From Catellatospora citrea (GTDB taxonomy: Bacteria > Actinomycetota > Actinomycetes > Mycobacteriales > Micromonosporaceae): a stretch of 64,000 nucleotides of DNA. This document shows positions 17,233-26,123 of this stretch, one piece after another. Position 1 is the stretch's first letter, and the number at the start of each line of letters is the position of its first letter. Location of the stretch: the NCBI RefSeq assembly GCF_003610235.1, contig NZ_RAPR01000001.1, forward strand, positions 7,750,001 to 7,814,000. Direction: 5' to 3'. Both the position numbers and the translations under genes were made by a program. Under the pieces are notes generated by a model. The model had not been told where the DNA came from and did no database searches. It saw only the letters and a program-made list of their open reading frames with translations.

Positions 17233-17272
17233 CCGTCTCGCAGGTGGGCTCAGCACGAAGACCGGGCGCACG

Positions 17273-17327
17273 GCCGGGCCGTTGCGGATGACGCGGACAG
17301 GTTCCGCGTCATCCGCAACGGCCCGGC
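17273..17327. terminator. Bidirectional terminator, perfect 25-bp hairpin
   Basis: Left arm 17273-17297 and right arm 17303-17327 are exact reverse complements over 25 bases, with the loop CAGGT. It lies between the convergent stops of the SulP-carbonic anhydrase gene (17232) and the DHFR-like gene (17342). There is no T-run, as is common in high-GC actinobacteria. Confidence 0.9.
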
Positions 17328-17341
17328 GCCGTCGCAGGGAG

Positions 17342-17878
17342 TCAGGCAGTGGGAGCCGGGGTGTAGACGACGTTCAGCACGCCGGTCTTGAACGTCTCGG
17401 ACGATGCCAGGGTGAGCGGGATCGTCTCGCCGTCGTCGAACAGGCGCTGGCCGTGGCCGACCACGATCGGGTGGATCAGCAGGTGCAGCTCGTCGAGCAG
17501 GCCGGCCCGCAGCAGCGAGCGCACCAGCACCACGCTGCCGGTGATGCCGAGGTTCTTGCCCGGTTCGGCCTTCAGGGCGCGCAGCTCGTCGAGGTCGCGC
17601 ACGATGGTGCTGTTCTCCCAGGTCGCTTCCTGCAGGGTGCTGGACACGACGACCTTGCGCTTGCCGTTCATGACGGCCGCGAACTCGTCCTCGCTCGTGG
17701 GCCAGTACTCGGCGAAGCCGTCGTAGGTGGTGCGGCCCAGCAGCATCACGTCCGAGCTCTCCATCAGCGCGCCGACGGCCGCGCCCATGGCGTCGTCGAA
17801 GTACGGGAAGTGCCAGGTGTGGGGGTCCTGGACGACGCCGTCCAGCGACACGAACAGCCCAGCGACGATCTTCCGCAT
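17342..17878 (-). CDS. Dihydrofolate reductase-like (RibD C-terminal) protein
   Basis: A 178-residue protein of the RibD C-terminal/DHFR-fold family: KIVAGLFVSLDGVVQDP at the start, LLGRTTYDGFAEYWP, KVVVSSTL, GITGSVVLVRSLLRAGLLDELHLLIHPIVVGHGQRLF. This is the YyaP/YwjB type of small oxidoreductase, abundant in actinobacteria and usually of unknown substrate; NADPH binding is expected. It is not the folate-pathway DHFR. It is transcribed alone and ends at the 25-bp hairpin. Confidence 0.85.
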   Translation of the reverse strand: MRKIVAGLFVSLDGVVQDPHTWHFPYFDDAMGAAVGALMESSDVMLLGRTTYDGFAEYWPTSEDEFAAVMNGKRKVVVSSTLQEATWENSTIVRDLDELRALKAEPGKNLGITGSVVLVRSLLRAGLLDELHLLIHPIVVGHGQRLFDDGETIPLTLASSETFKTGVLNVVYTPAPTA

Positions 17879-18135
17879 GATGTCCTCCGGTAGGTGTCAG
17901 CGCCGTGCCCGGGTGGCCCGGCTGCTGTCTCATCCACTCAGACGAACGAGCCCCGGCAAACTCATCGGTCCCGGGAAGAAAAATTTGTCGGTTCCCCGAA
18001 TGGGGCACTGACCTGCGCCGACATGCTCGTCGCCGGTACGCCGATGAGTCAGGGCCTCGCCGACCGTCCTAACTGACAGGTGCCCCGCGCCCGGCCCGCG
18101 CCCGGCGGTGGGCGGGCACCACGGAGGAGGCGGGC

Positions 18136-18564
18136 GTGCGCGAGCACGGGCGGGAGTCGTACGCGGTGCTGGTCCTCGGCCCTTCGCTGGGGGCGGGGGA
18201 CCTGGCGGCGCTGTGCGCCCGGGTCGACGACGCCCGCCGCGGCGTGCCGGCGGGCGAAGACCTGGTGGTGCTCTGCGACGTCGGCGCGCTGACCCGGCCG
18301 GACCTGGCCGGGCTCGACGTGCTGGCCCGGCTGCGCCTGCACACGAGCCGGGCCGGGGGCTCGCTGCGGCTGTGGCGGGCCGGCCCGCACCTGCGGCTGC
18401 TGCTGGAGCTGACCGGTCTGCGCAGCGTGCTGCCGTCGCATCCAGGCGGCTCAGCCGACGAGTTCGGCCTCCTTGCCCCGCACGAGCGCGGGGGGCAGGC
18501 CGAACAGCGGGAACAGCCGCTCGGTGTCGAGGAAGTTGTTGACCCCGGCGATCCGTCCGGCTGA
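18136..18564 (+). CDS. STAS-domain-like protein (anti-sigma antagonist type)
   Basis: A 142-residue protein whose first 95 residues fit a STAS fold: YAVLVLGPSLGAGDLAALC, LVVLCDVGALTRPDLAGLDVLARLRLHTSRAGGSLRLWRA, LLLELTGLRSVLP. The Asp-Val after the central strand stands where a phosphorylatable Ser/Thr lies in SpoIIAA-type proteins. GGAGGAGG five bases before the GTG fixes the start. The last 38 residues are low-complexity and overlap the 3' end of the convergent sigma-factor gene by 114 bases. A role in sigma control is possible but unproven. Confidence 0.65.
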   Translation: MREHGRESYAVLVLGPSLGAGDLAALCARVDDARRGVPAGEDLVVLCDVGALTRPDLAGLDVLARLRLHTSRAGGSLRLWRAGPHLRLLLELTGLRSVLPSHPGGSADEFGLLAPHERGGQAEQREQPLGVEEVVDPGDPSG

Positions 18565-19434
18565 GATCTCCAGGACGATGAGCGCCCACGGCTCGTGGCG
18601 GTCCGGGTCGTCGGTGGGCCGGTACTGCCCGAAGGCGGGCAGGCCGTTGGCGGCGACGGGCACCAGCCGCGAGCCCTTGCAGCCGATGCCGATGCCGAGC
18701 ATCCAGGTGCTGATGTCGTCGATCCCGCGGAACCACAGGTCCAGCGGCGGCATGGACAGCGTCGCGTCCTCGTGCAGCAGCGTCGCGAGCGCCTGCAGGT
18801 CGTAGCGTTCGAAGGCCTCGACGTATCGGGCGAGCAGGGCGGCCTGGTCGGCGTCGGTCGGGGCCAGCACGTCGGCGTCGGTGGCGCTGACCGCGCTCAG
18901 GCTGGCCCGGGCGCGCTGCAGGGCGCTGTTGACCGAGGCGACGGTCAGGCCGAGCAGTTCGGCGGTCTCGGCGGCGCTCCACGCGAGCACCTCGCGCAGG
19001 ATCAGCACCGCGCGCTGCTTGGGGGCCAGGTGCTGCAGCGCCGCGACGAAGGCGAGCCGGACCGACTCGCGGGCCACGGTCAGGTCCGCCGGGTCGGCGG
19101 TGTCGGGCAGCAGCCGGTCGTCGGGCGCGGGGCCGACCCACACCGACTCGGCCAGCGGCACGGGTGCGCTGGTGACCCGCTCGGGCGCGCCGGCGGAGGC
19201 CAGGTCCATCGGGCGGGCCCGGCGCTGCGCGCTGCCGAGCATGTCCAGGCACACGTTGGTGGCGATGCGGTAGAGCCATGAGCGGACGGCCGAACGGCCC
19301 TCGAACTGCTCGTATCCCTTCCAGGCCCGGATCAGGGTCTCCTGCACCGCGTCCTCGGCCTCGAACGCCGAGCCCAGCATCCGGTAGCAGTAGGCGGTCA
19401 GTTCCCTGCGGTGCGCTTCGAGCATCTCCTCCAC
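18451..19434 (-). CDS. ECF sigma factor with C-terminal SnoaL-like domain
   Basis: A 327-residue extracytoplasmic-function sigma factor. Region 2 is YCYRMLGSAFEAEDAVQETLIRAWKG, with RSWLYRIATNVCLD after it; region 4 is LAPKQRAVLILREVLAWSAAETAELLGLTVASVNSALQRAR. The last 130 residues (ARYVEAFERYDLQALATLLHEDATLSMPP) form a SnoaL-like NTF2-fold domain that modulates activity in this group, resembling the SigX5/TIGR02960 type. There is no anti-sigma gene next to it. Start options are GTG 19464, GTG 19434 and ATG 19425; the middle one is used here. Confidence 0.85.
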   Translation of the reverse strand: MEEMLEAHRRELTAYCYRMLGSAFEAEDAVQETLIRAWKGYEQFEGRSAVRSWLYRIATNVCLDMLGSAQRRARPMDLASAGAPERVTSAPVPLAESVWVGPAPDDRLLPDTADPADLTVARESVRLAFVAALQHLAPKQRAVLILREVLAWSAAETAELLGLTVASVNSALQRARASLSAVSATDADVLAPTDADQAALLARYVEAFERYDLQALATLLHEDATLSMPPLDLWFRGIDDISTWMLGIGIGCKGSRLVPVAANGLPAFGQYRPTDDPDRHEPWALIVLEISAGRIAGVNNFLDTERLFPLFGLPPALVRGKEAELVG

Positions 19435-19528
19435 GCCCGCGAACCTACACCCGCCGCCTGACACGAACCGTCACCCCGACGGGGCACCGACGTCCGCGAG
19501 GAGGCGAGGGCATGGCGTGTAAAAGATT

Positions 19529-19570
19529 CTTGACATCGCATCGAAGCCGCCTTATCTCCGGTATGTCAAG
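19529..19570 (+). promoter_or_regulatory. Promoter and operator-like repeat before DUF4386 gene
   Basis: TTGACA (19530-19535), 17 bases, TATCTC (19553-19558) is a fair housekeeping promoter. It sits inside an inverted repeat CTTGACAT (19529-19536) / ATGTCAAG (19563-19570), so a repressor could cover both -35 and -10. The region is clearly more AT-rich than its surroundings. Confidence 0.5.
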
Positions 19571-19632
19571 TTTTCTTAACATGGCCGCGGCGCGGCACGG
19601 TTCCGCGCGCCCGGAGTCAAGGAGGAGCCACC

Positions 19633-20340
19633 ATGCACGCGCTGACCCGTACCGCCCGCGTGACCGGGCTGTTCTACCTCGGCAACGCCATCACCGCGAT
19701 ACTCGGACTGCTCATCGTCCGCCCCCTGCTGTTCACCGCCGACGACGCCCAGGCGGCCCTGGCCGACCTGATCGCGCACCAGTCGCTCGCCCGCGCCGCC
19801 GTCGCCCTGGAACTGGGCATGGTCGTCACGCAGACGCTCGCCGCGGTCTGGTTCTACCGCCTGTTCCGCCCCGCCGACGCCGTCACCGCGAGCGGGATCG
19901 CCGCCTTCGGCCTGGTCAGCGCGACCGTGGGCCTGGTGAGCGCGGCTCTGCTGGCCACGGCGGTCGGGCTGTCGGTCGACCCGGTCGGCGACGCCGCGGG
20001 CGTCGTCCCGGTCCTGCTCCTGATCAGTGACAACCTGTGGGGCGTGGGCGCGCTGTTCTTCGGCCTGTGGCTCCTCCCCATGGGCTGGTGCGTGCTGCGA
20101 TCCGGCTGGATGCCCCGCATCCTGGGCTGGATCCTGCTCACCGGCGGCGTCGGCTACGTGATCAGCGCGTTCGTCGCATATCTCGCCCCTGACGCACCGG
20201 CCGTGGCCGAGGCCCTCACCTTTCCCGCCGCCGTCGGGGAACTCTGGATGGTCGGCTACCTGCTCATCCGCGGCGTGCGCCGAACGGCGCCGGCGGAAGC
20301 GCCGCCGACCGTCCACCCGCTGACGCCGGCGGCGAGCTGA
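19633..20340 (+). CDS. DUF4386-family membrane protein
   Basis: A 235-residue membrane protein with about six hydrophobic helices, beginning ALTRTARVTGLFYLGNAITAI, which matches the DUF4386 family. Typical features are GLFYL in helix 1, VWFYRLFRP after helix 3, and LLPMGWCVLRSGWMPRILGW, a conserved loop before helix 5. Function is unknown. AAGGAGG is eight bases before the ATG. Its promoter carries an inverted repeat, and no regulator gene lies directly beside it. Confidence 0.8.
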   Translation: MHALTRTARVTGLFYLGNAITAILGLLIVRPLLFTADDAQAALADLIAHQSLARAAVALELGMVVTQTLAAVWFYRLFRPADAVTASGIAAFGLVSATVGLVSAALLATAVGLSVDPVGDAAGVVPVLLLISDNLWGVGALFFGLWLLPMGWCVLRSGWMPRILGWILLTGGVGYVISAFVAYLAPDAPAVAEALTFPAAVGELWMVGYLLIRGVRRTAPAEAPPTVHPLTPAAS

Positions 20341-20420
20341 AGCGTTGCGCAACGCGGGATGCGAGGCTTTTCGCGGGGCGGTTGCGGGTGGGGGCGGGGC
20401 GGGGGACGTATCTTCGGGCG

Positions 20421-21137
20421 ATGGACAGCCGCGAGATCTCCACGGACCGACGTCTCACCGACTTCCTCGTCGAGTACCTGGGCAAGTGGACCGAGACGCA
20501 GGGGCTGACCGTGGTCGGCAGCCCGGCGCGGACGCGCCCGGGGTGGGACGGCCAGGTCCGCGACGTGGTCGGGGTGTCGACGCCGCACGGCGGGGTGCTG
20601 TCCGTCGCCCCGGATGTCCTCGACGCGGTACGCGACGCGGTCCGCACTTGGGACGACGTGCCCGAGCGGCTGCCCGCGGCGCTGGGGCGGCCCGACGCGA
20701 CCGCGTACCGCGGGGTGTTCCGGTGGACGCGGACGCCCGCCGATCTGCCGGACGCGGGGCGGTGGGTGGACGCGCTCGATCCGCGCGTGCCGGGGTGGCT
20801 GCACCCGTTCGGCGGGCAGGTGCTGATCCATTTCGACGACGCGGGCCGGTACGCGGCGGGCGTGGGCGTGAAGCGGCACAACAGCGCGGGCATGGAGATC
20901 TCCGTCGGCACCGAGGAGGCGCACCGCGGCCGCGGCCTGGCCACGGCGCTGGTCGCGCAGGCGGCGCGCTGGATCGTCGCGCAGGGCGCGGTGCCGATCT
21001 ACCTGCACGACCCGGCGAACACCGCGTCGGACCGCACCGCGCGCAGCGCCGGGTTCCCGGACCTCGGCTGGCACATCATCGGGGTCGGCGGGCGCCCACT
21101 GGCCAACCCGCGCTCGGCGCAGTCCACGCCCGACTGA
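20421..21137 (+). CDS. GNAT-family N-acetyltransferase
   Basis: A 238-residue protein. The C-terminal third has the acetyl-CoA loop RGRGLATALVAQAARWIV and the following strand GAVPIYLHD; the N-terminal 140 residues are a separate alpha/beta region common in actinobacterial GNATs that have a long lead domain. It probably acetylates an amine, substrate unknown. It is the first of three GNAT genes in a row, with 87 bases to the next. A short GTGCC/GGCAC hairpin begins right after its stop. Confidence 0.75.
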   Translation: MDSREISTDRRLTDFLVEYLGKWTETQGLTVVGSPARTRPGWDGQVRDVVGVSTPHGGVLSVAPDVLDAVRDAVRTWDDVPERLPAALGRPDATAYRGVFRWTRTPADLPDAGRWVDALDPRVPGWLHPFGGQVLIHFDDAGRYAAGVGVKRHNSAGMEISVGTEEAHRGRGLATALVAQAARWIVAQGAVPIYLHDPANTASDRTARSAGFPDLGWHIIGVGGRPLANPRSAQSTPD

Positions 21138-21224
21138 GTGCCGCAGGGCACACGATTCATGGGGATTCTCTCCGTGCCGCGGAGCGCGTGGAATCATGCG
21201 TGCCACGACCCGCAGGAGCAGACC

Positions 21225-21758
21225 ATGACATATGTCGTACGCAGGATCGAGCCGGGGGAGTGGCAGCAGCTGCGCGCCCTGCGCCTGGAGGCGTTGCAGG
21301 ATTCGCCGAGCGCCTTCGGCACCACGTACACCGACGCCGCCGCGCTCGCCGACGAGGCCTGGCAGCAGCAGGCGGAGCAGGACGCGAACTCGTCGACTTC
21401 AGCGACGTTCGTCGCGACCACCCTGGACGGCCACTGGGTGGGGATGGCCGGCTCCGCTCCCGTGGAGGTCGTCCCCGGCACCTACTGCATCCAAGGCGTC
21501 TACGTGACGCCCGCACACCGCGGCCGGCCGGGCGGCCTGGCGGCCCGGCTGGTGGACGTCGCGATCACGTGGGCCCGCGACAACACCGACGCGTCCTGGC
21601 TCACGCTGGGTGTGCACGAGGACAATCAGCGCGCGCAGGCCTTCTACCGGCGGATCGGGTTCACCGAGACCGGCAAGGTCGTGCCGTGCCGCCTCGACCC
21701 GTCGCGGAAGGTCACCATCCTGGGCTACGAGAAGTTCCGCCTGACCACGGCCCGCTAG
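21225..21758 (+). CDS. GNAT-family N-acetyltransferase
   Basis: A 177-residue single GNAT domain. It starts MTYVVRRIEPGEWQQLRALRLEAL, typical of the RimI-like group. Motif A is VYVTPAHRGRPGGLAARLVD, although the usual Arg/Gln-X-X-Gly-X-Gly/Ala reads RGRPGG. Motif B is LGVHEDNQRAQAFYRRIGF. AGGAG lies eight bases before the ATG. It is followed ten bases later by another GNAT gene, so both are likely in one transcript. The substrate is unknown. Confidence 0.8.
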   Translation: MTYVVRRIEPGEWQQLRALRLEALQDSPSAFGTTYTDAAALADEAWQQQAEQDANSSTSATFVATTLDGHWVGMAGSAPVEVVPGTYCIQGVYVTPAHRGRPGGLAARLVDVAITWARDNTDASWLTLGVHEDNQRAQAFYRRIGFTETGKVVPCRLDPSRKVTILGYEKFRLTTAR

Positions 21759-21768
21759 TCTGGCGATC

Positions 21769-22227
21769 ATGGCAGATTGGGACACCCGCCCGGCTTCGAC
21801 GGCCGACGTCGAGCCGCTGGCGGAGTTGCGGGCGGTGGTGCTGCGGGCGGACCTGGAACGGCTCGGACGCTACGACGAGCACCGGGTGCGGCAGCGGCTG
21901 CGGGACAAGTTCGCACCGGAGCACACCCGGGTGATCGAGGTCGGTGGCGTGTTCGCCGGTTGTGTCACGCTGCGCCCGGACGCCGACGCCCACTGGCTGG
22001 AGAACTTCCTGCTGGCCCCGCACCTGCACGGCGGCGGCATCGGCACGGCCGTGCTGGCCGGGCTGCTGGAGCGGTGCGACCGGGCCGGCACCCGGGTCCG
22101 GTTGCAGGTGCTGCAGGGCAGCGCGGCGCGGCGGCTGTACGAGCGGCACGGGTTCACCGTCGAGACCGAGGACCCGGTGGACGTGTTCATGATCCGCGAG
22201 CCGGTGCCGGCCGACAGCGACGAATGA
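21769..22227 (+). CDS. GNAT-family N-acetyltransferase
   Basis: A 152-residue GNAT. Start RPASTADVEPLAELRAVVLRADLERLG; the acetyl-CoA motif is HLHGGGIGTAVLAGLLE, where Gly-Gly-Ile-Gly replaces the more usual Arg/Gln-Gly-X-Gly; the later motif GSAARRLYERHGFTV is well kept. It lies ten bases after the previous GNAT gene and converges on the alpha/beta hydrolase. It is not a close copy of its neighbours, so the cluster is not a recent duplication. Confidence 0.8.
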   Translation: MADWDTRPASTADVEPLAELRAVVLRADLERLGRYDEHRVRQRLRDKFAPEHTRVIEVGGVFAGCVTLRPDADAHWLENFLLAPHLHGGGIGTAVLAGLLERCDRAGTRVRLQVLQGSAARRLYERHGFTVETEDPVDVFMIREPVPADSDE

Positions 22228-22258
22228 CCGTCGACCGGGGTGCGGCCCGGTCCCGGGG

Positions 22259-22942
22259 TCAGTGGTGCGGTGTGGCCGGACGGTCGGCATGCCGCAGGTG
22301 GGCCCGTACCGCATCGAGGAAGGCGTCGGGGGCGTCGCGGTGGATGCAGTGGCCCACCGGGATCGTCACCAGGCGGCCGTGCGGGAAGCGGGCGGCCATC
22401 GCGGCGATGCGGTCCTGGGGCAGGAAGCTGCTCGGGCCGCCGCGCAGCGTCAGCACCGGGCAGGTGACCGCGTCGACCGCGTCCCACCAGGCCGGATCGG
22501 GCGCGTTGAGCTGGCCGACGATGTGCCGGCGGATCTCGTGGCGGGGCACTTTGAGACCCATCGGCTCCGGGGGCGGCGTCTCCTCCAGCACCAGCCCCGA
22601 CACCCGTTCCGGCCGGGCGTACGCGACCAGGTAGGCGGCCACGCCGCCCATCGAGTGCCCGACGAGTGTCACGTCGCGCAGGTCGAGCACGTCCAGGAAC
22701 CCGACGACGTCGTCGCGCAGCAGCTCGAACGAATACCGGTCGGTCCGCTCGCTGGCCCCGTGCCCGCGCAGGTCCACGGCGTACACCCGGTGGTCCGCGG
22801 CGAGCGCCGGAGCGATGTCCGCCCAGGCCGAGCTGTCGGCGCTGCCGCCGTGCAGCAGCACCACCGGCGGCGCGGCGGGCGGGCCGAGCACCCGGTAGGC
22901 CAGCCGCACACCGCCCACGTCGATGATCTGATCACCTGACAT
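22259..22942 (-). CDS. Alpha/beta hydrolase
   Basis: A 227-residue alpha/beta-hydrolase-fold protein. The oxyanion motif is LLHGGSADSSAW, the nucleophile elbow is GHSMGG (Ser), the acid is in VLTLRGGPSSF or nearby, and the catalytic His is in VGHCIHRDAP. The cap domain is short. There is no signal peptide, so it is cytoplasmic. Family members are esterases, lactonases or C-C hydrolases; this one cannot be narrowed down. It is divergent from the ABC transporter gene. Confidence 0.85.
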   Translation of the reverse strand: MSGDQIIDVGGVRLAYRVLGPPAAPPVVLLHGGSADSSAWADIAPALAADHRVYAVDLRGHGASERTDRYSFELLRDDVVGFLDVLDLRDVTLVGHSMGGVAAYLVAYARPERVSGLVLEETPPPEPMGLKVPRHEIRRHIVGQLNAPDPAWWDAVDAVTCPVLTLRGGPSSFLPQDRIAAMAARFPHGRLVTIPVGHCIHRDAPDAFLDAVRAHLRHADRPATPHH

Positions 22943-23092
22943 GGTGGCGAGCCTACCGGCGGCTGCGAATTGTCGACTTCGCGACCGAGGGGATGGTCAC
23001 GCACCGCGTCGGCGCGAACGAATCGGCTGCTCATTCCTGATTGGGCATACCCTTCAATCAGGCCGCCGTCGGGGTCGCGGCTCAGGGGAGGG

Positions 23093-25021
23093 ATGTCCGT
23101 GTCCGCACCGTCCGATGCCGCCACCGCGACCACCGCCGAGACGACAACCGCGACCGGCTCCGTGCTGCCGCAGATGCGGGTCATGTGGTGGGAGCACGGC
23201 ATGCGCGCCCGCGCCGACGCCGGACTGCGCACCCTCGCCCAGGCGCTGCCACGGCTGGTCGGCACCGCGCTGCGCATCGCCTGGCGCGCCGACCGGGCCC
23301 GCACCGCGATCGTGCTGTCGTGCACGGTGCTGGCCGGAGTCCTGTCGACGGCGGGCCTGCTCGCCACGCAGCAGGTCCTGGTCGGCCTGTTCTCCGCCGC
23401 GCCGACCCCGGACCGGGTGGCCGCGGCGCTGCCCGCTCTGATCGTGCTGGCCGGGGCCGCGGCGCTGCGCGCGGGCATGGGCATCGCCACCGGGTACGCG
23501 CTCAACGGCCTGACGCCGCGGGTGGACCGGGCCGTGCAGCGGCAGCTGTTCGAGGCGACGACGGCCGTGCGGCTGGACGCGTTCGACGAGGACGCGTTCG
23601 CCGATGACATGGAACGCGCCGCGCGCGGCATGGAGTCGGTGATCGGGTTGGTCAACGCGATGATGGCGCTGGCCGCGGGCACCATCGGGGTGCTGGCCGT
23701 GGCGGTGGCGCTGGTCGTGGTGCATCCCCTGCTGCTGGGCGCGATGCTGGTGGCGACGGTGCCCAACGCGTGGGCGGCGCTGAAGGCCGGGCACCTGGAG
23801 TACCAGACGTACCTGGCCGGGTCGGTGCGGCGGCGGCGGATGTGGATCCTGAACCGGCTGATGGCCGACCGGATGACCGCCGCGGAGCTGCGCGCGTACG
23901 GGCTGCGCGGGTTCCTGCTCGGCCAGTACGACACGGTGATGGAGACCGAGACCCGCATCCAGCTGGATCTGGCGCGCCGGGTCACCACGACCAACGCGCT
24001 GGGCGCGATGGCGGGCGGTGTCGCCACGGGCGCGGTGTACGGGCTGCTCGGCTGGCTGCTGCTGGACGGCGCGATCCCCCTGTCGGCCGCGGCGACCGCG
24101 GTGATCGCGCTGCAGGCCGCCCGCCACTCGCTGAGCACCGTGACCTACCAGGTCGACGCGCTGTACATGGAGGGCCGGCACTTCGACGACTACACCGAGT
24201 TCATGGAACGCGCGAAGGCGCACGTGCCCGCCGCGGACGGCAGCCTGCCCGTGGCCGAGCTGCAGACGCTGCGGGTCGAGCAGGTGAGTCTGAGCTACCC
24301 CGACCGGGCGGCCCCGGCGGTCGACGGGGTGTCGCTGGCCGTGCACGCCGGGCAGACGGTGGCGTTCGTGGGGGAGAACGGCTCCGGCAAGACCACCCTG
24401 GCCGCGGTGATCGCCGCGCTGCGGGCCCCGTCGGCGGGCACGGTCTCGTGGAACGGCGTGCCGCTGGCGGAGCTGGACGCCGACCAGCTGCGGGCCCGGA
24501 TCGCGGTGGTGTCGCAGGACTACTGGAAGTGGCCGTTCACCGCGGAGGTCAACATCCGGCTGGGCGAGGCGGGCGCGCCGGTGGCGCGCGAGCGCATCGA
24601 GGCGGCGGCGCTGCGCGCGGTGGCCCACGACATGATCATGCAGTTGCCGTTCGGGTACGACACGCTGCTGGACCGCACCTTCGCCGACGGGCAGGACCTG
24701 TCGGGCGGGCAGTGGCAGCGCATCACCGCGGCGCGCGGCTTCCTGCGCGACGCGGACCTGCTCATCATGGACGAGCCGTCGTCGGCGCTGGACCCGCGCG
24801 CCGAGGACGCCCTGTTCCAGGCGATCCGGGACCGGCAGGGTCGGCGGACCACCATCCTGATCACGCACCGGCTGGCCAACGTGCGCCACGCCGACGTCAT
24901 CTACGTGCTGCACGAGGGCCGGCTGGTGCAGTCGGGCCGGCACGACGAGCTGATGGCGGCCGGCGGCCGGTATGCGGAGCTGTTCACGCTCCAGGCCCAC
25001 GGTTACCTGGCCGCCGGCTGA
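23093..25021 (+). CDS. ABC transporter, fused membrane and ATPase domains
   Basis: A 642-residue half-transporter. The first ~370 residues contain about five or six membrane helices; the rest is the ATPase: Walker A GENGSGKTTLA, Q-loop VVSQDYWKWPF, signature LSGGQWQR, Walker B LLIMDEPSSALD and switch His in ILITHRLANVRHAD. It probably works as a homodimer exporter. GGGGAGGG just before the ATG marks the start; an upstream frame exists without a ribosome site. No partner gene is adjacent. The substrate is unknown. Confidence 0.85.
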   Translation: MSVSAPSDAATATTAETTTATGSVLPQMRVMWWEHGMRARADAGLRTLAQALPRLVGTALRIAWRADRARTAIVLSCTVLAGVLSTAGLLATQQVLVGLFSAAPTPDRVAAALPALIVLAGAAALRAGMGIATGYALNGLTPRVDRAVQRQLFEATTAVRLDAFDEDAFADDMERAARGMESVIGLVNAMMALAAGTIGVLAVAVALVVVHPLLLGAMLVATVPNAWAALKAGHLEYQTYLAGSVRRRRMWILNRLMADRMTAAELRAYGLRGFLLGQYDTVMETETRIQLDLARRVTTTNALGAMAGGVATGAVYGLLGWLLLDGAIPLSAAATAVIALQAARHSLSTVTYQVDALYMEGRHFDDYTEFMERAKAHVPAADGSLPVAELQTLRVEQVSLSYPDRAAPAVDGVSLAVHAGQTVAFVGENGSGKTTLAAVIAALRAPSAGTVSWNGVPLAELDADQLRARIAVVSQDYWKWPFTAEVNIRLGEAGAPVARERIEAAALRAVAHDMIMQLPFGYDTLLDRTFADGQDLSGGQWQRITAARGFLRDADLLIMDEPSSALDPRAEDALFQAIRDRQGRRTTILITHRLANVRHADVIYVLHEGRLVQSGRHDELMAAGGRYAELFTLQAHGYLAAG

Positions 25022-25041
25022 TCTCCTCATATCATGACAAG

Positions 25042-26076
25042 GTGGGCGAGGTGCCGGAGGAGACCGTGCGTGAGCTGTACACGGCTCTGCCCGAGGAGTT
25101 CACGGCCGCCCGCGACGCCGCCGCCGCGGCGGCCAAGGCGGCCGGGCACGGCGCGCAGGCCACCGCCATCAAGCGGCTGCGCCGGCCCACCGTCGCCGCG
25201 TGGCTGGTGAACCTGCTCGCCCATCGCGCACCGGACCGCATCGGCGAGCTGACCGAGCTGGGCGCCGCGCTGCGCGACGCCCAGCGGCAGCTGCGCGGAG
25301 CGGACCTGCGCACGCTGACCGTGCAGCGCCGCGAGCTGCTCTCGGCGCTGGCCGAACAGGCCGCGGACCTGGCGGTGCAGGCCCAGCCCACGCTGATCCC
25401 GGCGAAGCTGCCGCTGACCGAGGTCGAGCAGACCCTGGCCGCCGCGCTCGCCGACGACGACGTCGCCGCTGCGGTCCGGGCCGGCACGGTCGTCAAGGCC
25501 GTGTCCTACACCGGATTCGGCGCGGCGCTGCCCTTCGGCGACGAACCCGATGACAATGAACCCTCAGGCGACGCCGAAACCGACGCCGAAACCGACGACG
25601 AGGTCGAGACCGAGACCGGCGGCCGCGCCGCAGCCAGGGGTGCCGTGCGGGCGATCGGCGGCCGTGCGGCGACCAGGACTGCCGCCCGGAAGGGCCCGGC
25701 CGCGGCGACCGGAGGCGGGACTACGGCCCGGAAGGGTTCGATCACGGCGACCGAGCCTGCGCGGGTCGCCCGGACGGCTATGGCGGAGGTCAAACCGCCG
25801 GTTCCGGTCGGGCTGCGGCGGGAGCTGGACGCGGCGCGTGACGCCGAGCAGCGGGCACGGGGCGAGGTGGCGTCGGCGCGGGCGGCCGAGGCGTCGGCCG
25901 TGGACGAGCTGGCGCAGCTCAGGGACGCGCTGGCGGCGCTGGAGGAGCGGCGCGGCCGGGCGCAGCAGGAGGCGAACGGGCTGCGGGCGGCCCGTACCGC
26001 GGCGGAACGGGCGCTGGCCGCGGCCGTGCGCCGCGCCGCGAAGGCGCAGGCGGCGATCGACGCCGCGACGGCATGA
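25042..26076 (+). CDS. Ala/Arg-rich actinobacterial coiled-coil protein
   Basis: A 344-residue hypothetical protein of a type common in actinobacteria. The N-terminal domain (ELYTALPEEFTAARDAAA, then IKRLRRPTVAAWLVNLLAHR) is helical and conserved. A low-complexity acidic then basic linker (about 175-250) is rich in Asp/Glu/Thr and Arg/Ala. The C-terminal ~90 residues are a coiled coil (ELDAARDAEQRARGEVASARA and on). Function is unknown; DNA or envelope association is only a guess. GTG starts at 25042, 25051 and 25066 are all possible. Confidence 0.65.
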   Translation: MGEVPEETVRELYTALPEEFTAARDAAAAAAKAAGHGAQATAIKRLRRPTVAAWLVNLLAHRAPDRIGELTELGAALRDAQRQLRGADLRTLTVQRRELLSALAEQAADLAVQAQPTLIPAKLPLTEVEQTLAAALADDDVAAAVRAGTVVKAVSYTGFGAALPFGDEPDDNEPSGDAETDAETDDEVETETGGRAAARGAVRAIGGRAATRTAARKGPAAATGGGTTARKGSITATEPARVARTAMAEVKPPVPVGLRRELDAARDAEQRARGEVASARAAEASAVDELAQLRDALAALEERRGRAQQEANGLRAARTAAERALAAAVRRAAKAQAAIDAATA

Positions 26077-26123
26077 CAGCGGCCCGGCGCGGGGCCGGAC
26101 CGACACGGCAGGAGGAGCGGACC

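Noticed and set aside
15019..17271. A 750-codon open frame opposite the SulP-carbonic anhydrase gene
   Set aside because: Its composition is dominated by His, Gln and Arg without any domain, while the plus strand codes for a clear fusion protein.
21138..21151. Short GTGCC/GGCAC hairpin after the first GNAT gene
   Set aside because: A 5-bp stem in DNA of this GC content is expected by chance, and no T-run follows.
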